A stretch of DNA of 64,000 nt from NCBI RefSeq assembly GCF_018343695.1, contig NZ_JAGYPJ010000001.1:3284511-3348510 (forward strand), written 5' to 3'. Position numbers and translations under genes: made by a program. Positions within the stretch are counted from its first letter, which is position 1, and each line of letters begins with the position of its first letter. This document shows, one piece after another, positions 1 to 9,300 of this stretch. The DNA is from Lederbergia citrisecunda. GTDB taxonomy: Bacteria; Bacillota; Bacilli; Bacillales; Bacillaceae_C. The notes beneath the pieces were generated by a model, which ran no database searches, had not been told where the DNA came from, and was given only the letters and a program-made list of their open reading frames with translations.

Positions 1-1134
1 TATTCAGCAGCTGGAACACAAGGTCCAGGTGCTCTTTCTGAACATTTTAAGCCTGACCCGTGTGATCTCAAAACATTAAACCTAAGGTGGCTAAATCGAG
101 AAACTAAATATAATCATATTGATACAATTGAAGAATGGTTTTTACAAGCGAATGGCCAACCTCAAAAACGACGAACATTACTTAACTTAAGAAGACCATT
201 TTTTAATCATAATGGTGTCAATAGCTTAAACTTTTCACCTGAATCAGGAAAACTTGTTTTAACAACCGGAGATGGTGGAGCAGGTTATGATCCATTTAAT
301 TTAAGTCAGGATGATATGGAAATCGCCGGTAAAATAATTGAAATTGATGTAAGTAAAAATACATTTATCAATAATCCGCCCGTAGTCACACGTTTTGATG
401 AACTCCCAGCACCTATCCAGGAAACGCTTACAGTCATTGCCAAAGGGGTTCGTAATATACCTGGAATTTCATTTCAAAGGTTTTATAATCAGTATATTAA
501 ATATGTGGGAAATGTCGGGCAGGATTTAGTAGAGTCGATTTTTTCATTCGGTCAATATAAACCAATACCGGTAACTCAGCTTATACAAGCTTCTTCAATG
601 AAATCCGAACTTGACCAAGAAGGAATCATTAACTTTGGCTGGCGAGGGTGGGAGGGTGCTTTTCCTACATCGACTATAAAGAACTGCCCTACTAATCAGG
701 CTTTGGACGAGAAAACAATTGCTTATTACAATGAAGCAATTAACACTTTAGTAAAGCGTCTTCAGCCTTTAACTAGTTATTTTCACAAAGATAATCGCCC
801 TGATAAGTTTGGAGGAACTGCACTTACAGGAGTCCAAGCCTATATGGGGAATGGAATCCCCGATTTAACAGGAAGCGTTGTGTTTACCGATCTTGCCCGG
901 GATAAAGAATCCCAATCTCCGGTTAGAGGGGTTTTAGCTTATACGAGGGTAAGAACAGATTGTAAACTAAATGATTTTAGTGTTATTGAAACCGATTATA
1001 ATTTCGGTTCTCAATCAGCTTATTATGTTAGTTTGGGAACGAATCTGGATCAAACTAGACTATATTTAGGGGTTTATGGCTCTATGAAAGTGACTGATCT
1101 TAACCAAGGTACTATTTTTGAAATTATTCCATGA
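1..1134 (+). CDS. Glucose/sorbosone dehydrogenase-like beta-propeller protein, 5' end outside the window
   Basis: The reading frame is open from the first base, so the start lies upstream; 377 residues are visible. The sequence matches the glucose/sorbosone dehydrogenase (GSDH, PF07995) type of beta-propeller: a TTGDGGAGYDPFNL segment followed by GKIIEIDV, and later NFGWRGWEG, are typical blade motifs of this family. Family members are often secreted sugar or aldose dehydrogenases that use PQQ, but many have no known substrate, and the quinone-binding residues cannot be checked here because the N-terminal part is missing. A signal peptide, if any, is also outside. A weak hairpin follows about 70 bp after the stop. 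Family call fairly sure; substrate unknown. Confidence 0.7.
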   Translation, partial: YSAAGTQGPGALSEHFKPDPCDLKTLNLRWLNRETKYNHIDTIEEWFLQANGQPQKRRTLLNLRRPFFNHNGVNSLNFSPESGKLVLTTGDGGAGYDPFNLSQDDMEIAGKIIEIDVSKNTFINNPPVVTRFDELPAPIQETLTVIAKGVRNIPGISFQRFYNQYIKYVGNVGQDLVESIFSFGQYKPIPVTQLIQASSMKSELDQEGIINFGWRGWEGAFPTSTIKNCPTNQALDEKTIAYYNEAINTLVKRLQPLTSYFHKDNRPDKFGGTALTGVQAYMGNGIPDLTGSVVFTDLARDKESQSPVRGVLAYTRVRTDCKLNDFSVIETDYNFGSQSAYYVSLGTNLDQTRLYLGVYGSMKVTDLNQGTIFEIIP

Positions 1135-1204
1135 TTTATAACTATAAGATTAGACTTAATACTAGATAAATCTCTTTCTTAGTTATAATTGAATCGAAAT
1201 ATAC

Positions 1205-1247
1205 AACAAACAAGAGAGCAATCATGTTCCCTCGTTTGTTTATTTTT
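1205..1247 (+). terminator. Possible terminator after the dehydrogenase gene
   Basis: AACAAAC and GAG (1205-1216) pair with CTC GTTTGTT (1231-1240) across a 14-base loop with a two-base bulge, followed by TATTTTT. Imperfect but correctly placed. The rest of 1135-1486 shows no gene. Confidence 0.45.
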
Positions 1248-1486
1248 CCGGAAATGTAAAAGCCAAACTCCCTGATTTAATATTATGGGCCTGTCCACGT
1301 GCGTCATCTTTAAAGAAGTGATATCCCATACTCCTTATACATGATTTTTACTGTATTGGAGCTTAAGTACAATTCTTCACAATCATCACCATAGTTTTAA
1401 CATAAATATTCCACAACATGGCCATTTACAAAAAGAAAGAGCGACATTCTTATTCTAGAATTGCTCCCTTTACTTGAAGAAAACTT

Positions 1487-1813
1487 TTAATGGCGGGGTG
1501 CAAACAACATCAATGAAACACCTACTAAACATATACCAGCACCCACCCAATCGTATAGATCAGGAGTTTTTTTATCAATACCCCATCCCCATAATACAGA
1601 GAGAACAATAAAAACTCCTCCATAGGCTGCATATACTCTACCGAATGATGGGAATGTTTGAAATGTAGCAATAACACCGTATAATGCCAAAGCTATTCCT
1701 CCGAAAACACCCCAATAAAATGGCTTTCCTTCTCTTAGCCATAGCCAAATAAGATAACCTCCACCAATCTCGGCAAGTCCTGCAAGTATAAATAATACAA
1801 TTGCATAAATCAT
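1487..1813 (-). CDS. ynfA: YnfA/UPF0060 family small membrane protein
   Basis: 108 residues, four predicted membrane helices with short loops: the overall pattern, the [17 protein letters not shown] segment near the N-terminus and the [13 protein letters not shown] segment in the middle are those of the UPF0060 (YnfA) family, whose members resemble small multidrug-resistance transporters in fold and size (about 105-110 residues). Function in most bacteria is unproven; some reports link YnfA to drug efflux. The start is supported by GAGGTGGTG eight to ten bases upstream. It stands alone on the minus strand between the dehydrogenase end and a relic gene. Full length, no odd features. Confidence 0.9.
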   Translation of the reverse strand: MIYAIVLFILAGLAEIGGGYLIWLWLREGKPFYWGVFGGIALALYGVIATFQTFPSFGRVYAAYGGVFIVLSVLWGWGIDKKTPDLYDWVGAGICLVGVSLMLFAPRH

Positions 1814-1954
1814 TTAATCTACACCACCTCTAGTACCTAATTAACATGGTAATTATAACGTATCCCTTTAGTGGGAAAAGTATTTTATTAATTCTTTCCG
1901 GATAGGTAGCTTCATATAGTAAAGCAGGCATAGTTCTTCAGATTCACCGAATAA

Positions 1955-2262
1955 CTAACCGAAACGTATCTTCTGAACAAGCTCGTCCTTGGTCAAGTAG
2001 TTGTATTCGATCGGAGCGACGGATTCGTCCAGCGTAGCAGAAAATCATAGCTAAAGTCGCTATCGAAGGACGAGTACCAAATAATGCTCCAACCCATGCG
2101 TTCCTTGTAGTGTTGGAGCTTAGAAAGTGGAGCACGTGATACCAGAGCCAGTGACGTGTTTCGAGCATGCAGGTGGGCGAGATGGCCGATATTGTCCGCA
2201 GCGAGCAAGCTGGACAACCTGCTTCCCATCAGAATCGAACATAAAGGAAATGTTTCTAGCAA
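1955..2262 (-). pseudogene. Remnant of a DUF899 (thioredoxin-like) family gene
   Basis: Reading the minus strand, HLHARNTSLALVSRAP, then KERMGWSIIWYSSFDSDFSYDF, clearly match the conserved middle of DUF899 proteins (SRAPL, RMGW, WxSSxGxDFNYDF). The match is broken: after YDF near 2022 the homologous tail (ATLDESVAPIEYNYLTKDEL, ending RFG) continues in another frame to a stop at 1955, so there is a frameshift, and the N-terminal half of the family's usual length (about 230 residues) is absent upstream of 2262. The region is richer in GC than its neighbours, which suggests a foreign origin. Certain as a relic; original function unknown. Confidence 0.75.
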
Positions 2263-2980
2263 TGTAGAAGAAGTCCATATTAATTGTGTGTGATAGGTTT
2301 AAGAAAACAAAATAGAATAAAGATTGGCTAATTATTCACTTCGGATAATTTTCTATATGAAACTCTAAACAAATCTGCAATTTCACAAATTTGATTTTCA
2401 CATTGCATAATTCATTCCTTCGTGATTTTGATACAAAATACAATAAAAGTGGAACTAAAAGAAACAGTTCTGTTCATGAATTTTTTAGCGTGTCAGATTT
2501 TGAAATAAATCACTTGAAAATCCTACTAATAAAAGTTTTCCACTTGAAAAAAATTTTTTAATTTTCCTATTGATATTTTTACAACATGTTGTTAATCTAA
2601 AAAAGAATTATTTTGGAAAGCTGCTATTCAATATCTAGAGTCTTTCCAAGCAGATAATGTTTTGACCACTTCCAAAAGAAGTTAAGGCCATACGGACAGC
2701 CGGGTCAAATGCCGATTGGCGACTTTCGTTGCCTTATTGATTGAGTTAAAAGCTCAACTTTTATAAGTTGGTTACTTTACAACCAGTGCATATGCACACA
2801 ACTTGTGAAACGGTCAATAAGAGTGGTAAAAGTAATTATTTGCTATATAGACTCTGATCCTATGATGATATATTGAATAGTAAAAAGCTCTCTACCATAT
2901 TGATTTTTATGGAAGATGTATACGTATGGCTTTTGGACATAGGTGTACTTGTGTCTTTTTAATATTTGATATTGTATCTT
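2263..2980. other. Gene-free AT-rich stretch
   Basis: About 700 bases with only short interrupted frames. A more GC-balanced patch near 2685-2730 could be a relic, but I do not recognise it in any frame. Nothing else supported. Confidence 0.5.
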
Positions 2981-3026
2981 AAGCAAGTGTTGTGCGCAGT
3001 AATGCGTCATTTCACTTGCTTTTTTG
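2981..3026 (+). terminator. Intrinsic-terminator hairpin upstream of the carboxynorspermidine operon (possible attenuator)
   Basis: AAGCAAGTG (2981-2989) pairs perfectly with CACTTGCTT (3013-3021); the loop also holds TGCGCA / TGCGT, and the stem runs into TTTTTTG. It sits 70 bp before the start of the dehydrogenase gene. No plus-strand gene ends in the 1.8 kb before it, so it may act in the leader of the operon rather than ending an upstream transcript. No known riboswitch or leader-peptide pattern recognised. Confidence 0.55.
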
Positions 3027-3095
3027 TCGTTTCGCAACTGTAGGGATAAATCTCTCTTAGTACCACCAAATCTATTTAGTAAGGGGAGTAATAAA

Positions 3096-4334
3096 ATGGG
3101 AAAAGCGCTTATTATCGGTTGTGGTGGAGTGGCATCTGTTGCTATTCACAAATGTGTTCAAAACAGTGAGGTATTTGAGGAAATTTGTATCGCAAGTCGT
3201 ACAAAATCAAAATGTGATGCTTTAAAAGCGAAACTAGATGGCGGCAAAACGAAGATTACAACTGCACAAGTTGATGCAGATAATGTAGATGAGTTAATTG
3301 CTTTAATCGAAGAAGTTAAACCAGATATCGTTATGAACTTGGCTTTGCCATATCAAGATTTAACAATCATGGATGCTTGTTTAGCAACAAAAGTTAACTA
3401 TTTAGATACAGCTAACTATGAGCCGGAAGATACGGCAAAATTTGAATATAAATGGCAATGGGAATACCGCGAGCGCTTTGAAAAAGCTGGGATTACAGCT
3501 CTTTTAGGCAGCGGCTTTGACCCTGGTGTAACAGGTGTATTTTCAGCCCATGCTCTAAAACATCATTTTGATGAAATTGAATATATCGATATTCTAGACT
3601 GCAACGCTGGCGACCACGGGTATCCTTTTGCGACAAACTTCAACCCTGAAATCAATATTCGTGAAGTTTCCGCAAACGGAAGATATTGGGAAAAAGGCGA
3701 GTGGATCGAAACAAAGCCAATGGAAATCAAACGTGTTTATAACTTCCCTGAAGTTGGCGAGAAAGATATGTATTTGTTGTACCACGAAGAGTTGGAATCT
3801 CTTGCTGTAAACATCCCTGGTATTAAGCGCATCCGTTTCTTTATGACATTTGGCCAAAGCTACCTTTCACACTTAAAATGTCTTGAAAATGTCGGAATGA
3901 CTTCCATCGAACCAATTGAATTCGAAGGAAAACAAATTATTCCACTTCAATTCTTGAAAGCAGTATTACCAGATCCAGCTTCCCTTGGACCACGCACAAA
4001 AGGTAAAACAAACATCGGCTGTATTTTTAGAGGTAAAAAAGACGGAAAAGAAAAAACGTATTATGTGTACAATGTTTGTAACCATGAAGAATGCTACAAA
4101 GAAGTAGGTTCTCAAGCAGTTTCCTATACAACAGGCGTTCCTGCCATGATCGGGGCGATGATGTTGATGACTGGAAAATGGAACAAACCAGGTGTATACA
4201 ATATTGAAGAATTTGATCCAGATCCATTCATGGAAGCATTGAATACTTGGGGACTTCCATGGAAAGAAGACTTTAATCCAGTGCTAGTCGACGATGAGTC
4301 TGTGAAAGAAAAAGAACTGGAGCTCGTTCGATAA
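3096..4334 (+). CDS. Carboxynorspermidine/carboxyspermidine dehydrogenase (saccharopine dehydrogenase family)
   Basis: 412 residues. Catalyses reductive condensation of L-aspartate-beta-semialdehyde with a diamine (diaminopropane or putrescine) using NADPH, giving the carboxylated triamine. The N-terminal Rossmann nucleotide site is seen as IIGCGGVAS (residues 6-14), followed by the saccharopine-dehydrogenase-like fold; GSGFDPGVTGVFSAH and the YTTGVPAM segment near the end are typical of the family. The start at 3096 is chosen over an upstream in-frame codon because AAGGGGAG sits seven bases before it. The decarboxylase nspC follows after one base, so the two form an operon that makes norspermidine or spermidine without S-adenosylmethionine. 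Which diamine is used cannot be read from the sequence. Confidence 0.88.
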   Translation: MGKALIIGCGGVASVAIHKCVQNSEVFEEICIASRTKSKCDALKAKLDGGKTKITTAQVDADNVDELIALIEEVKPDIVMNLALPYQDLTIMDACLATKVNYLDTANYEPEDTAKFEYKWQWEYRERFEKAGITALLGSGFDPGVTGVFSAHALKHHFDEIEYIDILDCNAGDHGYPFATNFNPEINIREVSANGRYWEKGEWIETKPMEIKRVYNFPEVGEKDMYLLYHEELESLAVNIPGIKRIRFFMTFGQSYLSHLKCLENVGMTSIEPIEFEGKQIIPLQFLKAVLPDPASLGPRTKGKTNIGCIFRGKKDGKEKTYYVYNVCNHEECYKEVGSQAVSYTTGVPAMIGAMMLMTGKWNKPGVYNIEEFDPDPFMEALNTWGLPWKEDFNPVLVDDESVKEKELELVR

Positions 4335-4335
4335 G

Positions 4336-5463
4336 ATGCGCTTTGAAGAACTACCAACACCTTGTTATATAGTCGATGAAGATCTACTTGAAAAAAATCT
4401 AAAAGTACTAAGTGGAGTTAAGGAACGTACAGGATCCAAGATTATTTTGGCTCAAAAAGCATTTTCAATGTTTAAACTGTATCCTTTGATCGGAAAGTAT
4501 TTAAATGGTGCGACCGCAAGTGGCTTATACGAAGCTCGTCTTGGATACGAAGAAATGGGAAAAGAAAATCACGTCTTTTCCCCTGCGTATCGCGAGGATG
4601 AAATAGATGAAATCATAGACATCTGTGACCATATCATCTTTAATTCCTTCTCACAGGTGGAGAAATTTAAAGATAGAGTTCTTCAAGCAGGTAAAAAAGT
4701 GGGATTGCGCATCAACCCTGAATGCTCCACACAAATCGGGCATGCCATCTATGATCCTTGTGCACCTGGTTCAAGATTCGGTGTAAAACAAGAGCATTTC
4801 CGTCCTGATTTGCTAGAAGGTGTTTCAGGGCTGCATTTCCACACACTTTGCCAGCAAGACGCTGACGATTTAGAAACGACCCTTAACGCAGTGGAAGAAA
4901 AGTTTGGACCATGGCTATCACAAATGGAATGGATCAACTTTGGCGGCGGCCACCATATTACAAGAGAAGATTACGATATTCCATTACTTGAAAAATGCAT
5001 TAAGAGAATGCAAGACAAGTATGGTTTAGAAGTATATCTCGAACCTGGGGAAGCCGTTGCACTGAATGCTGGATTCCTTGTAACGACGGTACTTGATACA
5101 CTTGAAAACGGAATGGAGATTGCCATTCTTGATACGTCGGCTACTTGTCATATGCCGGACGTATTAGAAATGCCGTATCGCCCTCCGCTTCAAGCATCAG
5201 GGGAAGTTGGCGAAAAGCCATTCACGTATCGTCTTGGCGGACAAACATGTCTTGCTGGTGATATAATCGGAGACTATTCATTTGATCAGCCATTAAAAGG
5301 TGGAGACCGACTTGTTTTCGAAGACATGGCGATCTATTCTATGGTGAAAAACACCACTTTCAATGGCATGGCATTACCAACCATTGTAGTAAAAGATAAA
5401 AGTGGAGATTACCAGGTCGTGCATGAGTTTGGGTATCAGGATTTTAAGATGAGGTTGGCTTAG
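4336..5463 (+). CDS. nspC: Carboxynorspermidine/carboxyspermidine decarboxylase NspC
   Basis: 375 residues, the usual length for NspC, a PLP enzyme of the alanine-racemase/ornithine-decarboxylase fold III group. It removes the carboxyl group from carboxynorspermidine (or carboxyspermidine). The opening LPTPCYIVDEDLL and ILAQKAFSMF are diagnostic; Lys41 in the latter is the expected PLP Schiff-base lysine. NFGGGHHITREDYD is the glycine-rich phosphate-binding turn, and LEPGEAVAL and DTSATCHMPDVLEMPYRPP are further family motifs. The start codon lies one base after the stop of the dehydrogenase, so translation is probably coupled. A strong terminator follows at 5539. All catalytic motifs intact. 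Confidence 0.92.
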   Translation: MRFEELPTPCYIVDEDLLEKNLKVLSGVKERTGSKIILAQKAFSMFKLYPLIGKYLNGATASGLYEARLGYEEMGKENHVFSPAYREDEIDEIIDICDHIIFNSFSQVEKFKDRVLQAGKKVGLRINPECSTQIGHAIYDPCAPGSRFGVKQEHFRPDLLEGVSGLHFHTLCQQDADDLETTLNAVEEKFGPWLSQMEWINFGGGHHITREDYDIPLLEKCIKRMQDKYGLEVYLEPGEAVALNAGFLVTTVLDTLENGMEIAILDTSATCHMPDVLEMPYRPPLQASGEVGEKPFTYRLGGQTCLAGDIIGDYSFDQPLKGGDRLVFEDMAIYSMVKNTTFNGMALPTIVVKDKSGDYQVVHEFGYQDFKMRLA

Positions 5464-5538
5464 TATTCATATGATATTTACAGCAATGAAGAGGTACGGT
5501 CTTGAACGTGTGGCTTACCTAATTGATTAATTTTTTTT

Positions 5539-5570
5539 GAACCAGATTCCAGTAAGGAATCTGGTTTTTA
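5539..5570 (+). terminator. Terminator of the carboxynorspermidine operon
   Basis: AACCAGATTCC (5540-5550), five-base loop, GGAATCTGGTT (5556-5566), then TTT. Perfect 11-bp stem. Confidence 0.88.
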
Positions 5571-5924
5571 CTATTTAATAGTAATTTTTTTAGTATATAT
5601 TGTCACTATCTAAACCACATATCCAATTTATCCCTGTTCAATTTGTTTGAGGTGCGTATCCTGTTAGCTTAATGGAACGGAAATGAAGGTTGAAAAGCTT
5701 TCTTTCTGGGTTTAACCTTTTTTTATCTAAACTACTGCTACGTTAGTGTAACAACAAAAAAAGCTCTACTCCTTATTGAAGTAAAGCCCGTTAGCTTTTC
5801 AAGGTAATAACCTTATTCTTTTATTCTTAGCTGTCTCATAAGTTCTTTGAGTGACGTAGCATAAGAGTCTTCAAACGCCACTTCTCTTTAATAAAAATCT
5901 GCACTACGTAACTCGCAATACGAA
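5571..5924. other. Gene-free stretch, probably degenerate
   Basis: No open frame or recognisable relic. Short repeated words such as GTTAGCTT occur (5663, 5790), but no hairpin with a T-run is clear. Confidence 0.4.
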
Positions 5925-6134
5925 TTAGCGTGACGCTTTTGGCGGTTGGCACACTTCACATTTACGTTGGTGATTATTTTTAAATTTCGTAAATGTTTTT
6001 TCAAAGTTGCTACCACATGCACATTTAAATAGTAACTTTTGAGAAAAACCGTGATATTCCGTCGTTAGCAACGTACTTTCCGAATTATGTTCAACAAATT
6101 CTTTAATTTTACCAATCGTCCATCGTTTATTCAT
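5925..6134 (-). CDS. Small zinc-ribbon-like protein, function unknown
   Basis: 69 residues. FKCACGSNFEKTFTKF and CEVCQPP place two Cys pairs (CxC and CxxC) about 20 residues apart, the layout of a small zinc ribbon. Proteins with this N-terminal part (a KWTI-K-I--F helix followed by the metal-binding strand-loop) occur in phage and plasmid genes of Bacillota, mostly longer, so this could be a complete small protein or the surviving start of a longer gene. GAGGTG sits seven bases before the ATG, an excellent ribosome site, which favours expression. Stands alone on the minus strand, with gene-poor DNA on both sides. No function can be given. Confidence 0.5.
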   Translation of the reverse strand: MNKRWTIGKIKEFVEHNSESTLLTTEYHGFSQKLLFKCACGSNFEKTFTKFKNNHQRKCEVCQPPKASR

Positions 6135-6482
6135 TCTTTTACACCTCTATATTTTATCGCTAGGCGGAGGCTTTTCTTGGCATCCGTTCAATTATAGTAA
6201 AAGTCGTAATTATCCTAAGTTCCTCATTATAACATGAGCTGGTACACAATAAAACAGATGGAAGGTATCTTATTAAACAAACTGCTCTTTAGTTTAAATA
6301 CATTTTTTTACATTCTAACTTTAAGGTCTTATCAAACTTTGCTTCAAATTATCAATCTTTATATTAAAGCCATACATGTGATCAAATTGTAGTAAAATCT
6401 TTTTGCAAAACGAAGAGAAAGAGCAAGTTTGAAAAAAGATTGATCAAAACATGCTCTACAAATATACTATTTGATTACTTTT
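6135..6482. other. Gene-free AT-rich stretch
   Basis: Contains the upstream region of the zinc-ribbon gene's start and the downstream region of the membrane protein gene. No convincing hairpin or promoter pair was found. Confidence 0.4.
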
Positions 6483-6896
6483 TTATAAAAAAGTTTGATT
6501 GCTTTTCACCTGTGTTGTTCGACCTTTTCTGGAAGATCCCCAAGAAGCATATCCTTTTGATAAGAAATAAGAAATAATTATTAGGATTGCCAGGATACCA
6601 TCAATTAGTCCGATAAATCCAGCACCTTCGGCATTATCCCTCACGAGAACTAAGGCAAAGACTGCCATACCAAGTTTGTGAAATATTACTAGTTCCCATA
6701 TTCCAGTATAACGAGTCGGGTTGAAGGCTAATAATGTTAAAATACCTGCAAAGACAATAAAACCCAGCAATCTCCACAGCTCAACGATCTTATGATTTAT
6801 TGAGGCTGTGACAACATTTTCAAAACCGCTGATAAAAGCAACGATTGCACTTAAAGCACAAAATAACATGATCCATCGAGCAATTTTTACTGCCAT
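6483..6896 (-). CDS. Membrane protein of four helices, function unknown
   Basis: 137 residues beginning MAVKIARWIMLFC. Four hydrophobic segments (about residues 7-27, 41-60, 70-88 and 92-112) and a basic, hydrophilic tail (SSRKGRTTQVKSNQ). The start at 6896 is preferred to a longer in-frame start because AAAGGAG lies seven bases upstream. I do not recognise a named family; the helix arrangement is like that of small integral membrane proteins of the DoxX/DUF4064 type but no diagnostic motif is present. Single gene, minus strand. Confidence 0.65.
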   Translation of the reverse strand: MAVKIARWIMLFCALSAIVAFISGFENVVTASINHKIVELWRLLGFIVFAGILTLLAFNPTRYTGIWELVIFHKLGMAVFALVLVRDNAEGAGFIGLIDGILAILIIISYFLSKGYASWGSSRKGRTTQVKSNQTFL

Positions 6897-7382
6897 TGAA
6901 CTACTCCTTTTTAAATCGAATACAGTGCATAAGTTTATGTTCAACATCCATTACTACAATTCCTCCGTACTACTCTACAATGTAGCATTATTTTTACTCA
7001 TCAGTTCCTTAATCCACTTTTCAGCTTCAGTATTCCTTCCTCTTTACTAAAAAAACCCGCTTTAGATAATAAAACCAAACGGTGATACTTTTTTTATTAA
7101 CTGTGATTGTTGTGGAGGAATAGGCCATTGTTAATTACCCAGCGAATCAGGTGTTCCAGTGTTCTTGCGGTTTATAATAACTGCCCTTGCCCTAATAACT
7201 TCTTGTGGAAGATAAGTTGATTGGACATATTGTCTTTTTTAAACTTTTTGGAGAACACACTTATGAAAAGTGTATGTTACAAGGAACCGCATTCGTGTTA
7301 AGATGATCTATTCGTTGTTGTCGAAATTAATCATTCACCTTGGCTTTAATACTTATTATCTTTACAAGTTACGAGATCTAAA
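6897..7382. other. Gene-free stretch
   Basis: About 490 bases with no supported gene. A patch at 7115-7210 has more balanced composition than its surroundings and could be old coding DNA, but no family is recognisable in any frame. Confidence 0.4.
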
Positions 7383-9098
7383 TTATTTTAAATACTCATC
7401 CAAAAGATTATTTATCGATTTATTCATCTCCCCTATATTTACATTTCCCATTTTCTCATTGTTAATTTTATATTTCCTTTTTAGCGTAATGATTCTTTCA
7501 ACACTTTCATTTAATCTTTGTTCTGAGATTTCTCCTTTTTGAACCGCTGTTTTTATAGAAGAAAAAATTTCAACTATATTATCGTATTCGTGCCCCACTA
7601 AAATAATATCGCTGCCTGATTTGAGCGATTGAACCGCAGCCTGCCCAATATCAAAGTGCTCTGTAATCGCCCCCATTGTCATGTCGTCTGTTATGATAAC
7701 ACCTTTAAAACCAAGCTGATTTCTAAGAATATCCGTCATGATAGGTTTAGACATGGAAGCTGGAAAATTGCTATCCAGTTGTGGCAGTAAAATATGGGCT
7801 ACCATTACTACATCTGCACCGTTATCGATTGCACGCCTAAACGGAATGAGTTCAAGGCCTTCTAATTGTATACGAGTTTTTTTTATAATAGGGAGCTCTA
7901 GATGGGAATCAACGGACGTATCCCCATGTCCTGGAAAATGCTTAATTGTAGCGATAACATTTTCCGATTGAATACCATTCATTGTTTGAATGCCAAGCTT
8001 ACTTACAATCTCTGGATTGTTCCCGAACGACCTGTCTCCGATAATGGGGTTGTTCGGATTGCTATTGATATCAAGAACTGGAGCAAAGTCTAGATTAAAT
8101 CCAAATGCTTTTAACTCCTTGCCTAAAAGCGTTCCCACTTGATAGGAGAACTGACTGTTATTGATCGTTCCAATCTCTTGATTCGTTGGAAAATTGGCCA
8201 GTCCTCCGGGAAGCCTAGTAATGTGCCCCCCTTCTTGGTCAACTCCTAATAGAAGCGGTAAAGCTAGATCATTAGACTTCAATTCATTCAGGAGCTGAAC
8301 AGTTTGTTGAGGGTTGACTAAGTTTTCCCTGTAAAAAATAAATCCGCCAATTTTGTATTTTGTTAATAAGCTTTTATTATTTGTATCCATTGTCGTACCA
8401 GTAATACCAGCGAGAATCATCTGCCCAATCTTCTCGTCCATACTCATGCCTGTAATGGTTTCTGATATGCTTTTTTGTTGATTCGATTGATTCTTTACTT
8501 CAGTAAAGACAGAAATATGATCCACTTTTGGATTCGGCACTCGATCTGATGGCTTTGGTAAAATCCACTTTAAATCTGTTGAAGGAGTAACATGATAAAC
8601 AAGAATGATTTGGTTATGGGTTTCATCTTGGTAGTACCGTACTTCATCTGGTTCACCACCTACCTTCTTAACCTCATTTAACGGAATGTTTTGTAATTCA
8701 GAATCATAGGACCTAATGTCATTCACAGTTTCACTTACATAACCAACTACGACATGGCGTTCTACATACTCTTCATAGATCCCGCTTTCTGCTTCTGTTG
8801 TGTGATTCGGCTCTCCCCATTTCTGATTTACTTCCATTATTTTAGTTTTACCGGTAATAAAGGGAGTGTGCACGACTTTCCCTTCTTTAGAAAATGAAAA
8901 GGTGTCCCTTACTAATGCATCAAGATTTTCACTTTTATCTGATGGTTTGTTAGTGGTCGGAGGTGAAACTATAGGGTTTTCTTTGACCGAACGGGTCCCT
9001 CCCCCAACTAGTCCGAAAGCATAGACAGCTAAAGCCAAAATAAGAAGAGGAATCAAAAAGTATAGCCAATACAGCCGGGGATTTCGTTGTTTTGCCAT
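7383..9098 (-). CDS. nagZ: Membrane-anchored GH3 beta-N-acetylhexosaminidase (NagZ-like) with an N-terminal DUF4309-like domain
   Basis: 571 residues in three parts. One membrane helix (residues 10-30) anchors the protein with the rest outside. Residues about 60-200 resemble the YjgB/DUF4309 type of secreted domain (repeated KxxxVxxxWGEPxxxxE and VxKVGGEPDEVR motifs). Residues about 213-545 are a glycoside hydrolase family 3 catalytic domain: KHFPGHGDT at 386-394, the Asp397-His399 dyad (VDSH) used as general acid/base in NagZ enzymes, and the nucleophile Asp471 in IITDDMTM. It should release N-acetylglucosamine from cell-wall muropeptides. B. subtilis NagZ has a different extra domain, so the N-terminal module here is notable. 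GGGGC supports the start. Single gene; terminator-like palindrome upstream separates it from the nad operon. Confidence 0.85.
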   Translation of the reverse strand: MAKQRNPRLYWLYFLIPLLILALAVYAFGLVGGGTRSVKENPIVSPPTTNKPSDKSENLDALVRDTFSFSKEGKVVHTPFITGKTKIMEVNQKWGEPNHTTEAESGIYEEYVERHVVVGYVSETVNDIRSYDSELQNIPLNEVKKVGGEPDEVRYYQDETHNQIILVYHVTPSTDLKWILPKPSDRVPNPKVDHISVFTEVKNQSNQQKSISETITGMSMDEKIGQMILAGITGTTMDTNNKSLLTKYKIGGFIFYRENLVNPQQTVQLLNELKSNDLALPLLLGVDQEGGHITRLPGGLANFPTNQEIGTINNSQFSYQVGTLLGKELKAFGFNLDFAPVLDINSNPNNPIIGDRSFGNNPEIVSKLGIQTMNGIQSENVIATIKHFPGHGDTSVDSHLELPIIKKTRIQLEGLELIPFRRAIDNGADVVMVAHILLPQLDSNFPASMSKPIMTDILRNQLGFKGVIITDDMTMGAITEHFDIGQAAVQSLKSGSDIILVGHEYDNIVEIFSSIKTAVQKGEISEQRLNESVERIITLKRKYKINNEKMGNVNIGEMNKSINNLLDEYLK

Positions 9099-9204
9099 TT
9101 AAAAATGCCCCTTTCTTATAAAAATCATACTATTCATGTACGAGGCTGTTGTGACATTGGAATCGTATGTGTATTTATTATTATTCGTTTATGCTGAAAT
9201 GATT

Positions 9205-9244
9205 AAAGCTATCTATTCTAATTGTAGAATAGATAGCTTTTTTT
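9205..9244. terminator. Long perfect palindrome between nadA and the GH3 gene
   Basis: A perfect 16-bp stem (9205-9220 with 9225-9240) around a four-base loop. On the plus strand it is followed by seven T, on the minus strand by TTTAATC. Since nadA is transcribed leftwards it probably ends the nadBCA transcript, although the better T-run points the other way. Confidence 0.7.
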
Positions 9245-9300
9245 GAAGTTTACTTTAAATTATTATTTCCTGTACGCATAATAATATGACTGCCTTTTGT

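Noticed and set aside
2843-3037. 64-codon minus-strand frame
   Set aside because: Runs through the terminator hairpin at 2981-3026 with no ribosome site and no known family.
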